Assembly: GCA_036897625.1 (NCBI GenBank)
Contig: JAYMTA010000615.1
Coordinates: forward strand, 1-26,010
DNA length: 26,010 bases
From: Pelargonium cotyledonis
Taxonomy: Eukaryota; Streptophyta; Magnoliopsida; Geraniales; Geraniaceae
Direction of reading: 5' to 3'
Shown here: one piece after another, positions 11,701 through 22,699 of the stretch
How the letters are laid out: every line of letters begins with the position of its first letter
How positions within the stretch are numbered: position 1 is the first letter of the stretch
The notes under the pieces: model-generated
What the model was told of the DNA's origin: nothing
Seen by the model: the letters and a program-made list of their open reading frames with translations, nothing else
Databases searched by the model: none
Position numbers and translations under genes: made by a program

Positions 11701-14700
11701 ATATATTTATATCTCAGTATGTTTGAATGCCGCTGATGTTATTTCGTTTGGATGCTTCCATTTCTTATATGTTTGTTCAATTCTTCATGAAGGATGTGGG
11801 TTCGTTAAATATTCTCATAAAGACATGGCCTTGGCAGCTATAAATGCTCTAAATGGGATCTACACAATGAGTGTAAGCATGCTTTATTCCTTTGGAAATG
11901 TTCTGTTTCCTAATTATGTTATTAAACCTTTTTGTTTGCTGTCTGTTCTATGAAATTCAGGGTTGTGATCAACCATTAACTGTCCGATTTGCTGATCCCA
12001 AGAGACCTAGGAGTGGAGATTCAAGGTTTTTTTCTTGACATAAACTTCATTTATTTAATTGTGCAAATTTGAAGCCTCTTTTACAAGCAACATAGAGATT
12101 ACAAGTACCAAATGTTACTTTCACCGTGCTTCTTTTTTAGGAGGGGGATTGGGTTGTATGAGTATGCATCAAGGTTTTTTGTTGGAACTGTTGAAGTTTT
12201 GTTTTTTAATGGCTTTATCTACTCAGAGCTTCTCTGGGAGTGTCCTAGGTTTGGTACATCTGACCGTTGAGATTCCTTCATTTTTGTTTATGTTGTAGGG
12301 GCGGTCCTGCATTTGGAGGGCCAGGATTTGGCCCTCGATTTCAAGCACCAGGTGTTAGGTACTAATCCTCCTCATATCCTGTTTTCATCAGAACTTATTT
12401 TTCTGTGTCGGTAATTTATCAGTGAACTTATGCTGCATCACTCCCAGCAGATCGGCACCAAACTTTGGTGACCCCATGACTGATAGAGCTCCACCAAATC
12501 CTTGGCATCCAATCAGCCCACAGAATCTGGGGCAGCCTGCCAATCCTGGAATTGGTGGTTTTGGTAGTCAATTGCTTCCCAGGTCTGGGGACATGGCAAT
12601 GTCAGTAAATCCGGTAAGAAACAACTGATTTTTTTCCTCTATCAGCTGCTCTGTTTTTGTATTTACATATTCTGCCAATAATGGGTAACTAATGCCTCTA
12701 TTGTATTGACTGCTACATTTTTTTTTTCAAAAGTCACTGTTCTCATTAAGTCACATGCTATCCAGTGAATTCCTGGACTCGTTCTGAACTTTTTAACTTC
12801 TTCAGATGTCCACAAGAAATTATTCTTCTGTCTAAGAGGCAGCCCTCTTATTCTTCTGATTCTTTTTAGAAGAATTAAGTAAATATTTCTATACATCTAT
12901 GGATGCCAATGACCTTCAGATTATATTGTATGCATTATGATGCAACAGTGGGCTTGTTGGCCTGCAAACTGTTAAAGTATCCCGTTTTGGAAGAGTTTGG
13001 AGTTTGAGAACTCTTGATAAATTATTCGGCCTCTACACTAAATCTCTCATGCTCTTAGGTTGCAGTAAATTTAATAAAAATGTTAAGAGTTGGTTTGGTC
13101 TTGGGCCTGTGTGTGTTCCCTCCTGTGTTTTTCTTTGTTTATGTGGAGCAGGCCTTCTCACAACTGTTAAAATATCTCACATTGAAAGTGTTTGGCGTTT
13201 GATATGTTTCTATATATAAAATTTTTAATTTTAATATTTAATAATCTAAGGGCAGTTTAGTAAATTCATAATTATACTCTTACTTTTAGACCATTTGAGT
13301 TTGATATGTTTCATTTTTATATATAAATATTTTAATATTTTATAACCTAAGGGCAGTTTATTAAATTCATAATTATATCCTTACTTTAAGACAATTTTAC
13401 TCAACAATTTAAATTTTCAATTTTTTTTAACCTCCTTCCAAACCTTTTATTCTCTACAAACATTTTACCTGCTTCCAGCATAGACATTTTACGTCTATAA
13501 ACATTGTAGTTTTTAGGAGTAATAACACAACCAAAGTCCGAAACAATTATTTGGTGGAGTTTACCTATATGATAACATATTCATTTATGACTTCAAAACT
13601 TACATCCTGTCTATATTATTTCTCATTGTGTAGCTGTTGGTCTTTAAATAAACAAACAAGATATCATCTGAATGGAATCTATAACATCCTTAGGCTCAAT
13701 TTTGATCCAACTGATACGTTTAAGCTGGAACTATGAAATGTTGGGTCCTGTTTTATCATGTTCACATTGGGTGCATCTTTTTTTTTTTTTTTTTTTTTTT
13801 TTTTGTGGATGAAGAAGTATCTTTTTAATAATTATATTTTCGTATTGCCTTTTGGTGCAAAATTCAATTTCTCATTATGCTCCAAATTTCAGGGTGGTCC
13901 TCTTGGTGGCCCTGTTGATGGCTCTCTACCAGGATTTGGAGTTTCATCTTCTGTATCTCAACAGGTATGAAGATAGACCTCAATGCTTTCATGTTTTTAA
14001 CCTGTTCTCCAAAATGAATCAGAACATTTATTTATTTATTTATTTTACAGAGTTTTAACCAGCCATTGCCTCAAATCCCTTCTGTTGGTCAGCATATATC
14101 ACCAGTGCAGAAGCCTCACCAATCTCCTCAGCACTTGCCGTCTTCCCTTCAACTAACCCCTCATAATCTGTCATCTTACTCACAGACACAGACTTCCAAT
14201 ACATCAGTACGCCAACCTAGTCAGTTACAACTCCCTCATTCTGCTGGTCAACCACTCTTTAATCAACCATCGCCATCACAACAGTTAATTGGTATGGGCG
14301 GACAGTTACCTCTTTCTCAGCCTCATATGCCGCCGAATGCCTCATCTTCTATGGCGATGCAAAACCCTTTGAATATCAATTCACATGCTGCAACATCTTC
14401 AGCGAACCAACAGCAGCTGCCTGCTTCTACGCAGCAACAATTACTTAAGCCTCCTCAGCATTCGCCTTCTCAATTAGCTCAGATGCTATCACAGCAGACT
14501 CAAACTTTACAGGCCAGCTTCCAATCATCTCAGCAGGCATTTTCTCAGCTGCAGCAACAACTGCAGCTCATGCAACCATCAAATCAAGGTTTACCTTCAC
14601 AGCATGGTAACCAGACTACTAAACAACAGGTATATCCTAATAAGTTATATCAGTCTTGGGAGGATTCATAATGGAGAAATTGATTTTAGTCTTTGGAACA

Positions 14701-17700
14701 TTTGAGATTAGTGCACGATGAGTTTTAAAAAAGTTAATAGTATGTTTTCAATCTTTCTCGAGTTTCTTTACTTGGTTATGTCAAACTTGGTTCCAGAACT
14801 GCTGAATTCTGGTTCCATTATAGTTGGCCTGTCCCTGTCATAAGAATTTTTTTTTCTAAAAAGTTATTGCTTCTATACTGTTTAGTTCTGGCATTGGTGG
14901 CATTCTCTGGAGCCTTGTTTTTGTAGAATGAATATAGCTGTCTATGTTCCATCCCTAGGTAAATTTGAAAGGGTGGGGACCATTTGGTACACAAGGAGCA
15001 AGATGATGGATTGATATCTATAATTATGATTTTAGGAAAGGTGCTTTTCTCAAAGTAATTAAGTTTGATTTCATCCACCCTATATCTGTTCCTTTGATGA
15101 GTTATTTCTATTCTAGAAAGTTGTCCTTAACTGTACCTCCTAGTATAGTAAGCTCAATGTCAATGCATTTGGCAGGGTTTACTGTTTCCTTTATCTGTAT
15201 ATGATTTAACACATTAGAGTTTATATATTGAGAATGTTTACCTTTTCCTGTATTCCCAGTGGTCTGGGATTTCACCACAGAAAGTTGCTAGTACTCCTGC
15301 TGCTACTCCAGCTGCAGATGTGCCTGCATCTACATCTGTTGCTCCTGCTGTGCCAGTGGCGATGCAGTCTGTAGCTCCTGTAAAATCTAACTGGACAGAA
15401 CACACCTCTCCTGATGGGTACAAGTACTACTACAATGGTGTAACTGGTGAAAGTAAGGTAAGAAAATCCTATTAACATACTCTGCAGTTCTATATGTTTG
15501 TGCATATGTGCTCAAGTTATTTGTCATGGATTTGTAGTGGGAGAAACCTGAGGAGTTAGCATTACTTGAACATCAGCAGCAAAAACTAACTGTTCAGCCT
15601 CAAACCCAGACTCACCCTGTATCTGCTCAGCAAAATCCACAAGCACATCAAGTGCAACTTCAAGCACAGTTTCAAAGACAGCTTCATCAGCATCAGCAGT
15701 CACAGCAACCTTCATTCTCTTCACCGGTTCATATTCTTCTCATATCTTGTGGAGAAATTAACAAAAAATGGACATATGTTGTTGCTAACTGTTTTGTTTG
15801 AATTTTCAGTACCAAGCCTCCGGAGTTATGAATCACCAAAATGTTCAGGTAAAATTATCATCCTTGAATTTTTTTACTAAGAAATTATGTTACATGGGAA
15901 ATTAGATGCCACCCATCCAGCCACTTCTTTCCTTGTTCCAAAGGATTTCTAGCTAGCATTAATAAAACTAGAAAACCTATCCACAATTCCTAATCAAAAT
16001 CCTCTCAAATATCCTGCAACTCTTCCCTTCCCTCCCAACCTCTCCTGTTCCTAATCAAAATCCTCTCAAAATCTCTCGGCGCAGTATCTCAAGATCCTGA
16101 ATATGACATCATGTCCAAGTTGATTTTAATGGAAAAAAAAAAACTCCTTAGTTCAGTGCTAACTAGGCACATCGTCCTCATGGTGCACTCACCTCCTCTA
16201 TAATCTTACTTTCATGGAACTCCTTATTTCAGTGCTAACCAGCCACACCGTCCTCATGTTGCACTCGCCTCCTCTATAATCTTACTTTCATGGAATGTTA
16301 AGAGGACCTAACTCAATTTCTAAGAAGTACCAGAACTTACTGATCATGAAAAACAAGCCAGACTTAGTGCTTATTCAAGAAACAAAATGGAGTCCATTCC
16401 CCAAGCAATCATCAGGTCATGTTGGTGGGACTCTATTATTAACTTTATATTCCCTCCATCCTCAAGCAGATCTTGAGTTCTCCTTTGTTTTTGGGATAAA
16501 CTCATAGCCATCTTATCAAGCCGCTTGCACTGGAACTTGTCATGGACCTTAAATCCTCTTTCATGTTTCATCTCTCCTCTGTAACTCCAAGTCATTCATT
16601 ATTTTTCTGTTTAGTTTGTTTTTTCATGCTCTTTTAGCTCCTGTTCTTCTCATCAGAGTTTCCTTCTTGGAAATCCTGATCTCTAAATAAAATTGCTTTG
16701 CCGTTTAAAAAAAAAAAAAAAACTGTTTATTGAAAAGGATGATATTACCATATACCAGATTATCTTCACATCTTATTGTATATTGTACTAGTATTTCCTA
16801 TGCTTGTCAAAATTATAGCAAAAGTTCCTGTTTTAACTTTTAATGATCCCTTTCCCTATATGTAGTTATTTGGATAGTTGAATCAGCTTTAGTCATTAAA
16901 ATTTTGGTGAACCATTTCCCTTTCTAGTTGGGCCTCTATAAATCCATATTAATCATCAAATTCGTGTAATATTTGATCAGTCGAAATAGCCTCTACTTGT
17001 GCCTGCAACACTATCTCAGAGGGGTGTTTGTGCAATGCATTATAGGAAGAACATAATCCATGTTCTTTTAGAATAGTTAGTGTGTAGTATAAAGTCCACT
17101 TCTACCTTTGTTTATGAAGAAGTGATTTACCCAGTTGCTCTGCTGCAATATCTGGCAGTTGGTCCTATGCTATGAATAGGTTCAACTCCAAAGAGATAGA
17201 GTGCATCAATTTATATATATATATATAATTTTTGAAATCCCAAATATCAGTATTAAACTAAATAGGAAGAAGTGCTTAACTTCATTTATCCAGTATGAGT
17301 AGGGTGATGGGTTGAAACAGATTGGGAACCATGTTTGGAAAAAGATATGGAGTCCTCTCTCTCTCTAGTAGGGCTGCGCATCGGTGCAGGACTGGACCGA
17401 CTCCAATTTTAAAATATATATGTATATAAACTTTTTAAAGAAAAAAATCAGAGAAATAATATAAATTATTATAATTGAAGTGAATGGAGCTAACAAGAAG
17501 TATATTGTACTAAAAGTGATAAAAAATACATATTTTATATTGAAAATAAAAAATAAAACTGGTCCGGACTGAAAGGATTGAAGACAGGACCAAATCCATT
17601 CGGTCTGGGTCGGTCCCGATCCGGTTGGGTCCACTTTTTTGGTCCAGACCCAAATACGCCTAGCCTTTATTCTTGGGTTGAAACAGATTAGGAACCATGT

Positions 17701-18818
17701 CTGGAAAAAGATCTGGATCTCTTTCTCTCTCTCTTATATGCTTTTGTGGAATATCGCATGTTTAACAAAAACCGGAATGGCAATACATTATCTTGAATAT
17801 TGTATACAATACTGCTGCCCTTCACTCGAACTCGAGACCATATAAACGGAATATTACATGTTATAGGCTACATTAGTGCTAACTGCTAAGCATCTGACCT
17901 GACCTGGAATTGCCTTCAGCTTTATTATGTCTCTTCATTTTATGTTTGAAAGTTGAAATGGCTTACATTGTCTATTGCATAATTTTTGTATCAGGTTTGA
18001 TGCATTAGTAGGAATATTGATTCACTTCATCGCTGCTGCATGTCAATTTTTTTGTTAATGGATCTTGTTGATCTTCATGTTTGATATCCTTTTTCTTTCT
18101 TGCCAATCGGGTTATTCAGGAGCGTACCTATACACATTTACATGCAGCAGCTAGTTCTGTCAATGATCCCACACGATTCCAACAGGTATTTGCTTTCAAC
18201 TCCTTTTCCTTCCCATATTCCTATGTGGCCATAGTTTGGTTCTCATTGTTAGTGTTTACTGCAGGGACCTCAGGCCGGTGCCCAGGAGTGGATGTGGAAG
18301 AGCAAGCCAGCAGGTCCGATCATTTCTCTTGTTCTTGATTTTGTTTAATATCTGATTGGGATCACGTATCTGTTTACTGAGAGCTTAGGAGATTGACTGG
18401 TTGTTGAAATTAAAACTGGAGGATCTATTCTTCCATGTCTTAAATTTCTTTTGAGGAAAATAATGAATAAAAGTGATGTTATTATTGGGCCATCGGACTT
18501 CATTTACCGTACTATTTCATTTTAAATTTAGTTATGTGAGTGCTAATCTTCACTCCTCATTTTTGGTCTGAGCATTGTTGCATTAATGAAGTTTGCACCT
18601 TTTTGAAGTGAGGATTTTATGCATTAGCGAGGGAAAGTAAGACGGTATATCTGAACAAGACATTGCTTGATTCAATAGTCAATATATAGCATACATCATT
18701 TTTGCCTTGGTTATCAATTGGAAAACTAGTTTTCTTTATATGAACTATATTATATCTTTTAGATGCTTTATCCTTCCAGTACTTAATTTTGAAGAAATGA
18801 TTGTCTCCAGGAACTTGA
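2733..18818 (+). CDS. FCA: Flowering time control protein FCA (RRM/WW RNA-binding protein)
   Basis: FCA is a nuclear RNA-binding protein that, with the 3'-processing factor FY, promotes proximal polyadenylation, notably of FLC antisense RNA and of its own pre-mRNA, and so promotes flowering. Nineteen exons join in phase: 2733-3099, 4530-4600, 5191-5269, 9074-9156, 9231-9282, 11013-11080, 11339-11405, 11793-11872, 11961-12025, 12299-12358, 12451-12613, 13893-13964, 14051-14629, 15260-15457, 15538-15726, 15810-15848, 18120-18185, 18265-18313, 18811-18818. All introns are GT-AG. The product has 784 residues. The N-terminus has two FRPM motifs (M71, M81). RRM1 spans about 132-211 (RNP2 LFVGSV, RNP1 GCCFIKYA). 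RRM2 spans about 223-302 (LFVGSL, GCGFVKYS). A coiled coil lies at about 547-584. The WW domain is about 644-674 (W647, YYY658-660, W669, P672). The C-terminus is WMWKSKPAGT. The start is taken as CUG 2733 (A at -3, G at +4), since no upstream in-frame ATG exists. The first in-frame ATG, at 2943, would drop 70 residues. No disabling change was seen. Confidence 0.96.
2758..2868 (+). other. Out-of-frame AUG ORF overlapping the FCA N-terminus
   Basis: The first ATG after the CUG start is at 2758, one base out of the FCA frame. It opens 36 codons (MAPAKTIIATLEEAL...) ending at the TAG at 2866-2868. Its context has G at +4 but a pyrimidine at -3 (GCT before ATG). Ribosomes that skip the CUG would translate this peptide, so it may act as a decoy or dampener. 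There is no evidence that the peptide itself is functional. Confidence 0.5.
3100..4529 (+). other. FCA: FCA intron 1 (1.43 kb)
   Basis: The intron lies between SSSSSL and the DQFDGG start of exon 2, with donor AG|GTGTTT and acceptor TTTTCAG. It is T-rich, carries the 99-base-spaced duplication listed separately, and shows no other gene that I can support. Confidence 0.85.
3240..3392 (+). repeat. Direct duplication in FCA intron 1
   Basis: A segment of about 53 bases beginning ATAGATTGCTTTTCTGG recurs nearly unchanged. The first copy starts at 3241 and the second at 3340, a spacing of 99 bases. Both include GTTTGAGATGAGTTGAGC. Few substitutions separate them, so the duplication looks fairly recent. 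Confidence 0.85.
4687..4960. mobile_element. Stowaway/mariner-like MITE in FCA intron 2
   Basis: The left end at about 4687, after a TA, reads CCCCTCTGTCCCAAATTAAA followed by TGTCACTATTT. This is close to the well-known CTCCCTCCGTCCCA terminus of plant Stowaway-like MITEs. Near 4933-4953 a decayed inverted partner (ATGACATTCAATTTGACAT) matches the complement. The length of about 270 bases suits the class. The right TIR is too worn to fix the end or its TA duplication. Confidence 0.5.
5270..9073 (+). other. FCA: FCA intron 3 (3.8 kb), probable autoregulatory intron
   Basis: This is the longest intron, splitting RRM1 between KRTGQQQ and GCCFIKYA (donor AAG|GTATGT, acceptor ATGCAG). In Arabidopsis the equivalent intron 3 holds the promoter-proximal poly(A) site by which FCA limits its own expression. 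Read-through here would add 23 codons after the split Gly and stop at TGA 5341-5343, giving a truncated RRM1-only product. I saw no canonical AATAAA on the sense strand; AATAAT occurs at 5296 and 7528. The rest is T/G-rich with a minor 19-base repeat (GGAAGTCGTTGCATGTTA core) near 7671 and 7711. No other gene is supported. Confidence 0.75.
9283..11012 (+). other. FCA: FCA intron 5 (1.73 kb)
   Basis: The intron lies between the RRM1 end (YADGERERL) and the RRM2 start (GAVEYKLFVGSL). It holds a degenerate LINE fragment at about 9489-9850. The remainder is unstructured AT-rich sequence with no supported gene. Confidence 0.85.
9489..9850 (+). mobile_element. Degenerate LINE fragment (RTE-like reverse transcriptase C-terminus)
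   Basis: In one frame the sequence reads EMRMFRWVCGSTKNGMIE, then AIYAKVKPR. After frame changes it gives IEVKIRINHLRWLGY (9577-9620) and later DAMALDRMECSRIRKDDP (9738-9790). These match the order seen at the end of plant RTE-type LINE proteins (R+LRWMCG, KIRE.RLRWFGHV, MALDRAEWR.RI..DP). Stops and frameshifts are numerous, so it is an old, 5'-truncated copy lying in sense inside FCA intron 5. No tail or target duplication was resolved. Confidence 0.65.
13190..13390. repeat. AT-rich tandem duplication of about 102 bp
   Basis: Two copies of GTTTGATATGTTTC followed by AT-rich sequence and GGGCAGTTTA.TAAATTCATA begin at 13197 and 13299. The GGGCAG core lies at 13250 and 13351, so the period is 101-102. 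The copies differ by several substitutions and small indels. Confidence 0.8.
13778..13804. repeat. T27 homopolymer
   Basis: An uninterrupted run of 27 T lies in FCA intron 11, about 90 bases before exon 12. It could be the tail of a minus-strand retroposon, but no body was recognised, or simple slippage. It may serve as a distant polypyrimidine tract. Confidence 0.9.
14630..15259 (+). other. FCA: FCA intron 13 (630 bp), site of possible alternative isoform
   Basis: The intron separates the Q-rich/coiled-coil exon (ending KQQ) from the WW-domain exon (starting WSG). If it is not removed, translation adds 13 residues (VYPNKLYQSWEDS) and stops at TAA 14669-14671, giving a protein without the WW domain. 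Arabidopsis FCA is known to be alternatively processed at intron 13. The equivalence rests on exon order and flanking residues. Nothing else coding is seen in it. Confidence 0.6.
15905..16722 (+). mobile_element. Truncated LINE-like retroposon with endonuclease remnant and poly(A) tail
   Basis: From about 16288 the sequence encodes, across one frame change, LSWNV followed by RGPNSISKKYQNLLI, then KPDLVLIQETKW. This is the N-terminus of a plant LINE endonuclease (usual pattern LSWNVRGLN...KPDxxxxQETK). Similarity stops soon after. The element ends in AATAAA (16686-16691) and a 16-A tail (16707-16722), so it is a deleted copy in the same orientation as FCA. The left boundary is approximate; no target-site duplication was identified. 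Confidence 0.65.
16142..16293. repeat. 76-bp tandem duplication inside the LINE remnant
   Basis: Two adjacent copies begin AACTCCTTA at 16142 and 16218 and end CTTACTTTCATGG, with about six substitutions between them. A separate 22-base motif, TTCCTAATCAAAATCCTCTC, also appears twice just upstream (near 15986 and 16048). Both may belong to the LINE's 5' leader. Confidence 0.85.
17308..17734. mobile_element. hAT-like MITE flanked by 60-bp direct repeats
   Basis: The insert at about 17369-17666 starts TAGGGCTGCGCATCGG and ends near ACGCCTAGCCTTTA, an imperfect inverted match. It has GGTC/GACC-rich subterminal parts (GGTCCGGACTG, GGTCGGTCCCGATCCGG) around an AT-rich core, which is typical of small hAT-like MITEs. 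Unusually, about 60 bases on its left (17308-17366, TGGGTTGAAACAGATT..., ending in a CT run) recur on its right (17674-17734). That is far longer than an 8-bp hAT target duplication. Confidence 0.5.
18314..18810 (+). other. FCA: FCA intron 18 (497 bp)
   Basis: The last intron leaves only eight coding bases in exon 19 (completing G783, then T784 and TGA). It contains an AATAAA at 18466-18471, so an upstream 3' end is possible, which would replace GT with a short intron-derived tail. No gene was seen in it. Confidence 0.8.
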
Positions 18819-19331
18819 AGTGGAAGAAAGCGAACTGGGTCAACTCGTACATGCGAGAATGGGTATCTAAGTCAGACCGCACACCAAGAGAGGATGACAG
18901 TTGAGAAGGGCTTTGGGCGTTAATGTCAAATGAAAATGGTGTTAGTAAAGATCTGTTGTAACAAAGCTAGGTGTGTGTCTTCAACTGCGAGGTTTGTAAT
19001 GCCTACAAACCTCAATTTACTCAACTATGTGAACCGTTACTGTGCCATGAGTGTTTTCTGTTAACATAACAAATACCTTCTATGATTAGATATGTAGTTT
19101 AAATTCTACTGATGTGTTTATCATTATCCGTTTTTTGTTTTTCTTTTTTTAATTTATTTTTGTCAATTCCACGTCACTATGAAATTGAATGATGCCAGTA
19201 GAATCTTGGAAGAACTGGTTAACTACTGTTATCATTTCAGAATACTACCAAGTGCTAGTAATGTAGTTTAGCACATCGTCTTATTTACCATGCCTAGTTC
19301 GGTAATGCTCTATAGATTTAATGAGCTGAGT
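18819..19331. other. FCA 3' UTR and short convergent intergenic gap
   Basis: FCA exon 19 continues past its stop into a GT-rich 3' UTR. PRX40 ends at 19332 on the opposite strand, so the two stop codons are 513 bases apart and the transcripts converge. No canonical AATAAA was seen on the + strand here; plant poly(A) signals are often degenerate. Nothing else was recognised. Confidence 0.6.
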
Positions 19332-20617
<1,286 letters not shown>

Positions 20618-20660
20618 AATTGGTTGTAGCTTAGTGAATGAGTAGAAGCCATGGATAGTG

Positions 20661-20667
20661 TTATATA
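20661..20667 (-). promoter_or_regulatory. TATA box of the PRX40-like gene
   Basis: On the minus strand TATATAA lies 44-50 bases upstream of the ATG at 20617, implying a very short leader of roughly 10-20 bases. A minus-strand ATG near 20652 is out of frame and would probably lie upstream of the transcription start. Confidence 0.6.
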
Positions 20668-20699
20668 GAAGAGAAGTGGGTGATAGGTTTTGACAAGGT

Positions 20700-22490
20700 C
20701 AGGGTTTCATCATATATATACCTAATGCCATGTGCTTGCTCCTGCTTTCTTCTTTTCAGTGTTGAACTAGTTTTTTTACTTATCTATTTTTCTTTTTCAT
20801 TTGAAGTCTCCCAAGAATGATAACATTGGCTCATTGGATCCCTTTTAAATCCGGGGTGCATTCTAATATGATGCTTATTTGCACTGAGCTTGGCATGAGA
20901 CATTTTCTTTTGGGTGTAAACCATTGGTCTTATCCATTCCAGAGCATAGTTATAGTTAAGTGTCCTCATCCATTTTCGTAGTCGTGCCTAGTGAAGATTG
21001 AACTTAAGAGTTTTTCTTACGATTTCAGGTTGTGTTGCCAAATGAGTCACAATTCATTGCTATGAGATCAACCCGTCAATTGTTATATTTAGATTTTAAA
21101 AACATCGTTGTTCTTATTGCCTAACTACTTTTTTAGGGCGAAGCGGTTGTTTTTATGACACAATTGCAAATATAAGATGGTATATAGTTAAAATGGAAAT
21201 AAATAAAAATATTTTTGACAGTTTGACTGAATTTGACCAACATTTCAGGTCACTCAAAATCCGGATTGGCTGGGCTATTGGGTCTAATGGACTGGATTGG
21301 TCTGTGTTTTAAAACATTGTTTAATATCACATATTAAAATTTTTTTAAAAAAATATGAAATATATATGTGGTAAATAGATTGATATGTTATTTTGTACAT
21401 AAAATTTAGTACAAATTTTGGAACAAATAACATTTTTCCGCCACTTTTAAGTCTCACAAACAATCTAATAACTTGTATATATGATTTAGTACGTTGAGAC
21501 TACTTTCAAGTTTTCCAAACAACATCACTAATAAAATAATTATACAAATTATTCATATGATTATAATAAAATATTATACATAACTAACATGTGCAAAGAC
21601 AAATACATAATTTTTTTTATATATTTACTCATTATATCATAAAGCATCGAGCCACCTAAAGATGGACGAAAATTTGACCTGTATATAAAAATATATGCAT
21701 CTTCTTCTAACACATTTAATAGAATCTGATTTGTCGGCTCTGATACGATGCATGGTTACTGGGAGGTGAATGACTCACATCTCAAGATATCTCACACATA
21801 ACTTTAGTCATATATATTTTTAGAGAAAGATGAGGTATGCCAAATAAGTTAAATAATTTGCTCTTTTAAAATTGAAGATTTATGGAGTTATTCTTGTTGT
21901 ACACTGGTACTATTTATGTTTAGCCAACTAATCTCCTTCACAAAATCTAGCTTAGTGAAAAGATGATTCTCTACGTGGAAGGCTTATTCGATGTCGAAGT
22001 TAGATTCCATTAAATGATTGTGCTATATTCTTTAAGAAAATTTGTTTACCTTATTGTTTGTCATTTCCTATTTATATTGTCTCGTATGTATATGTCACTT
22101 TATTGTTGTTTTGGTGGGTAGGGCACCAAGGCTTTTCACATAAAATGCGACCCATTCAGTGAGTCTGATTCTCCATGGCCAACAATTCTAAAGGAAACAA
22201 GAAGCACTTGGGTGTAGTTTTGAATAACTTGTTTTGGTTGGACAAGGTACAATGTTTAAGATCGATAAATTATGAATTTTTTTTAGGGTTCAAGGATAAT
22301 GGGACAAGATTATGAATTATTTTAGAGTTTAAGGTTAAAACCAGACGAAGATTATAAATTCTTTTAAAGTTTAAGGTTATTGGATGTAGTAAGTTCACTG
22401 TGTATGCTAAGATTGATATGACTCATGACAAGATATATATGATGTGGATCTTCCTACCAGACCTCTCCATACTCTGCAAGTACTCAAGTA
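20700..22490. other. AT-rich intergenic spacer with transposon debris
   Basis: No gene could be supported. At about 21225-21319 a GC-richer patch with GGTCTAATGGACTGG ends in GGTCTGTGTTTTAAAACATTG-like sequence, which resembles one end of a hAT-type element; no partner end was found. Near 22290-22380, TTATGAATT(A/C)TTTTA(G/A)AG(T)TTAAGG motifs recur two or three times. Short AT repeats are frequent throughout. Confidence 0.45.
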
Positions 22491-22699
22491 GACACTGATG
22501 TGGCCGCCGGAGAGCCCCTCCTTCACTTTCTTCTAGCTACATCTTCTTCAATCACTTCCCATCTGTATTTTCAACATCAACAGCTTACTCTTTTCTCTCT
22601 GCCGCAATGGCTTCACCTCCCCCACCCTTGTTTCCTTTTTAGCCACCGCAAAACCAGCACACCACCATGTCTTGTCTCTCACCGCGAGCAAAACCCATC

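Larger units (their letters stand above)
12614..13892 (+). other. FCA: FCA intron 11 (1.28 kb)
   Basis: The intron lies between SVNP and GGPLGGP. It contains an AT-rich tandem duplication at about 13190-13390 and a 27-base T run at 13778-13804. No gene is supported on either strand. Confidence 0.85.
15849..18119 (+). other. FCA: FCA intron 16 (2.27 kb), rich in insertions
   Basis: The intron lies between the 13-codon exon 16 (YQASGVMNHQNVQ) and ERTYTHLH. It holds a LINE remnant with poly(A) tail (to 16722), an internal 76-bp tandem duplication, a (TA)n run near 17211-17227, and a MITE-like insert flanked by 60-base direct repeats (17308-17734). The splice sites CAG|GTAAAA and TTCAG|GAG look sound. 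Confidence 0.85.

Noticed and set aside
15238-15724. Minus-strand Ala/Val-rich open frames opposite FCA exons 14-15
   Set aside because: They are complements of the Ala/Pro- and Gln-rich FCA coding exons, with no independent support.
18707-18904. Separate small + strand gene overlapping the last FCA intron and exon
   Set aside because: The frame begins inside intron 18 and has no known domain. It is kept only as a possible alternative FCA tail.
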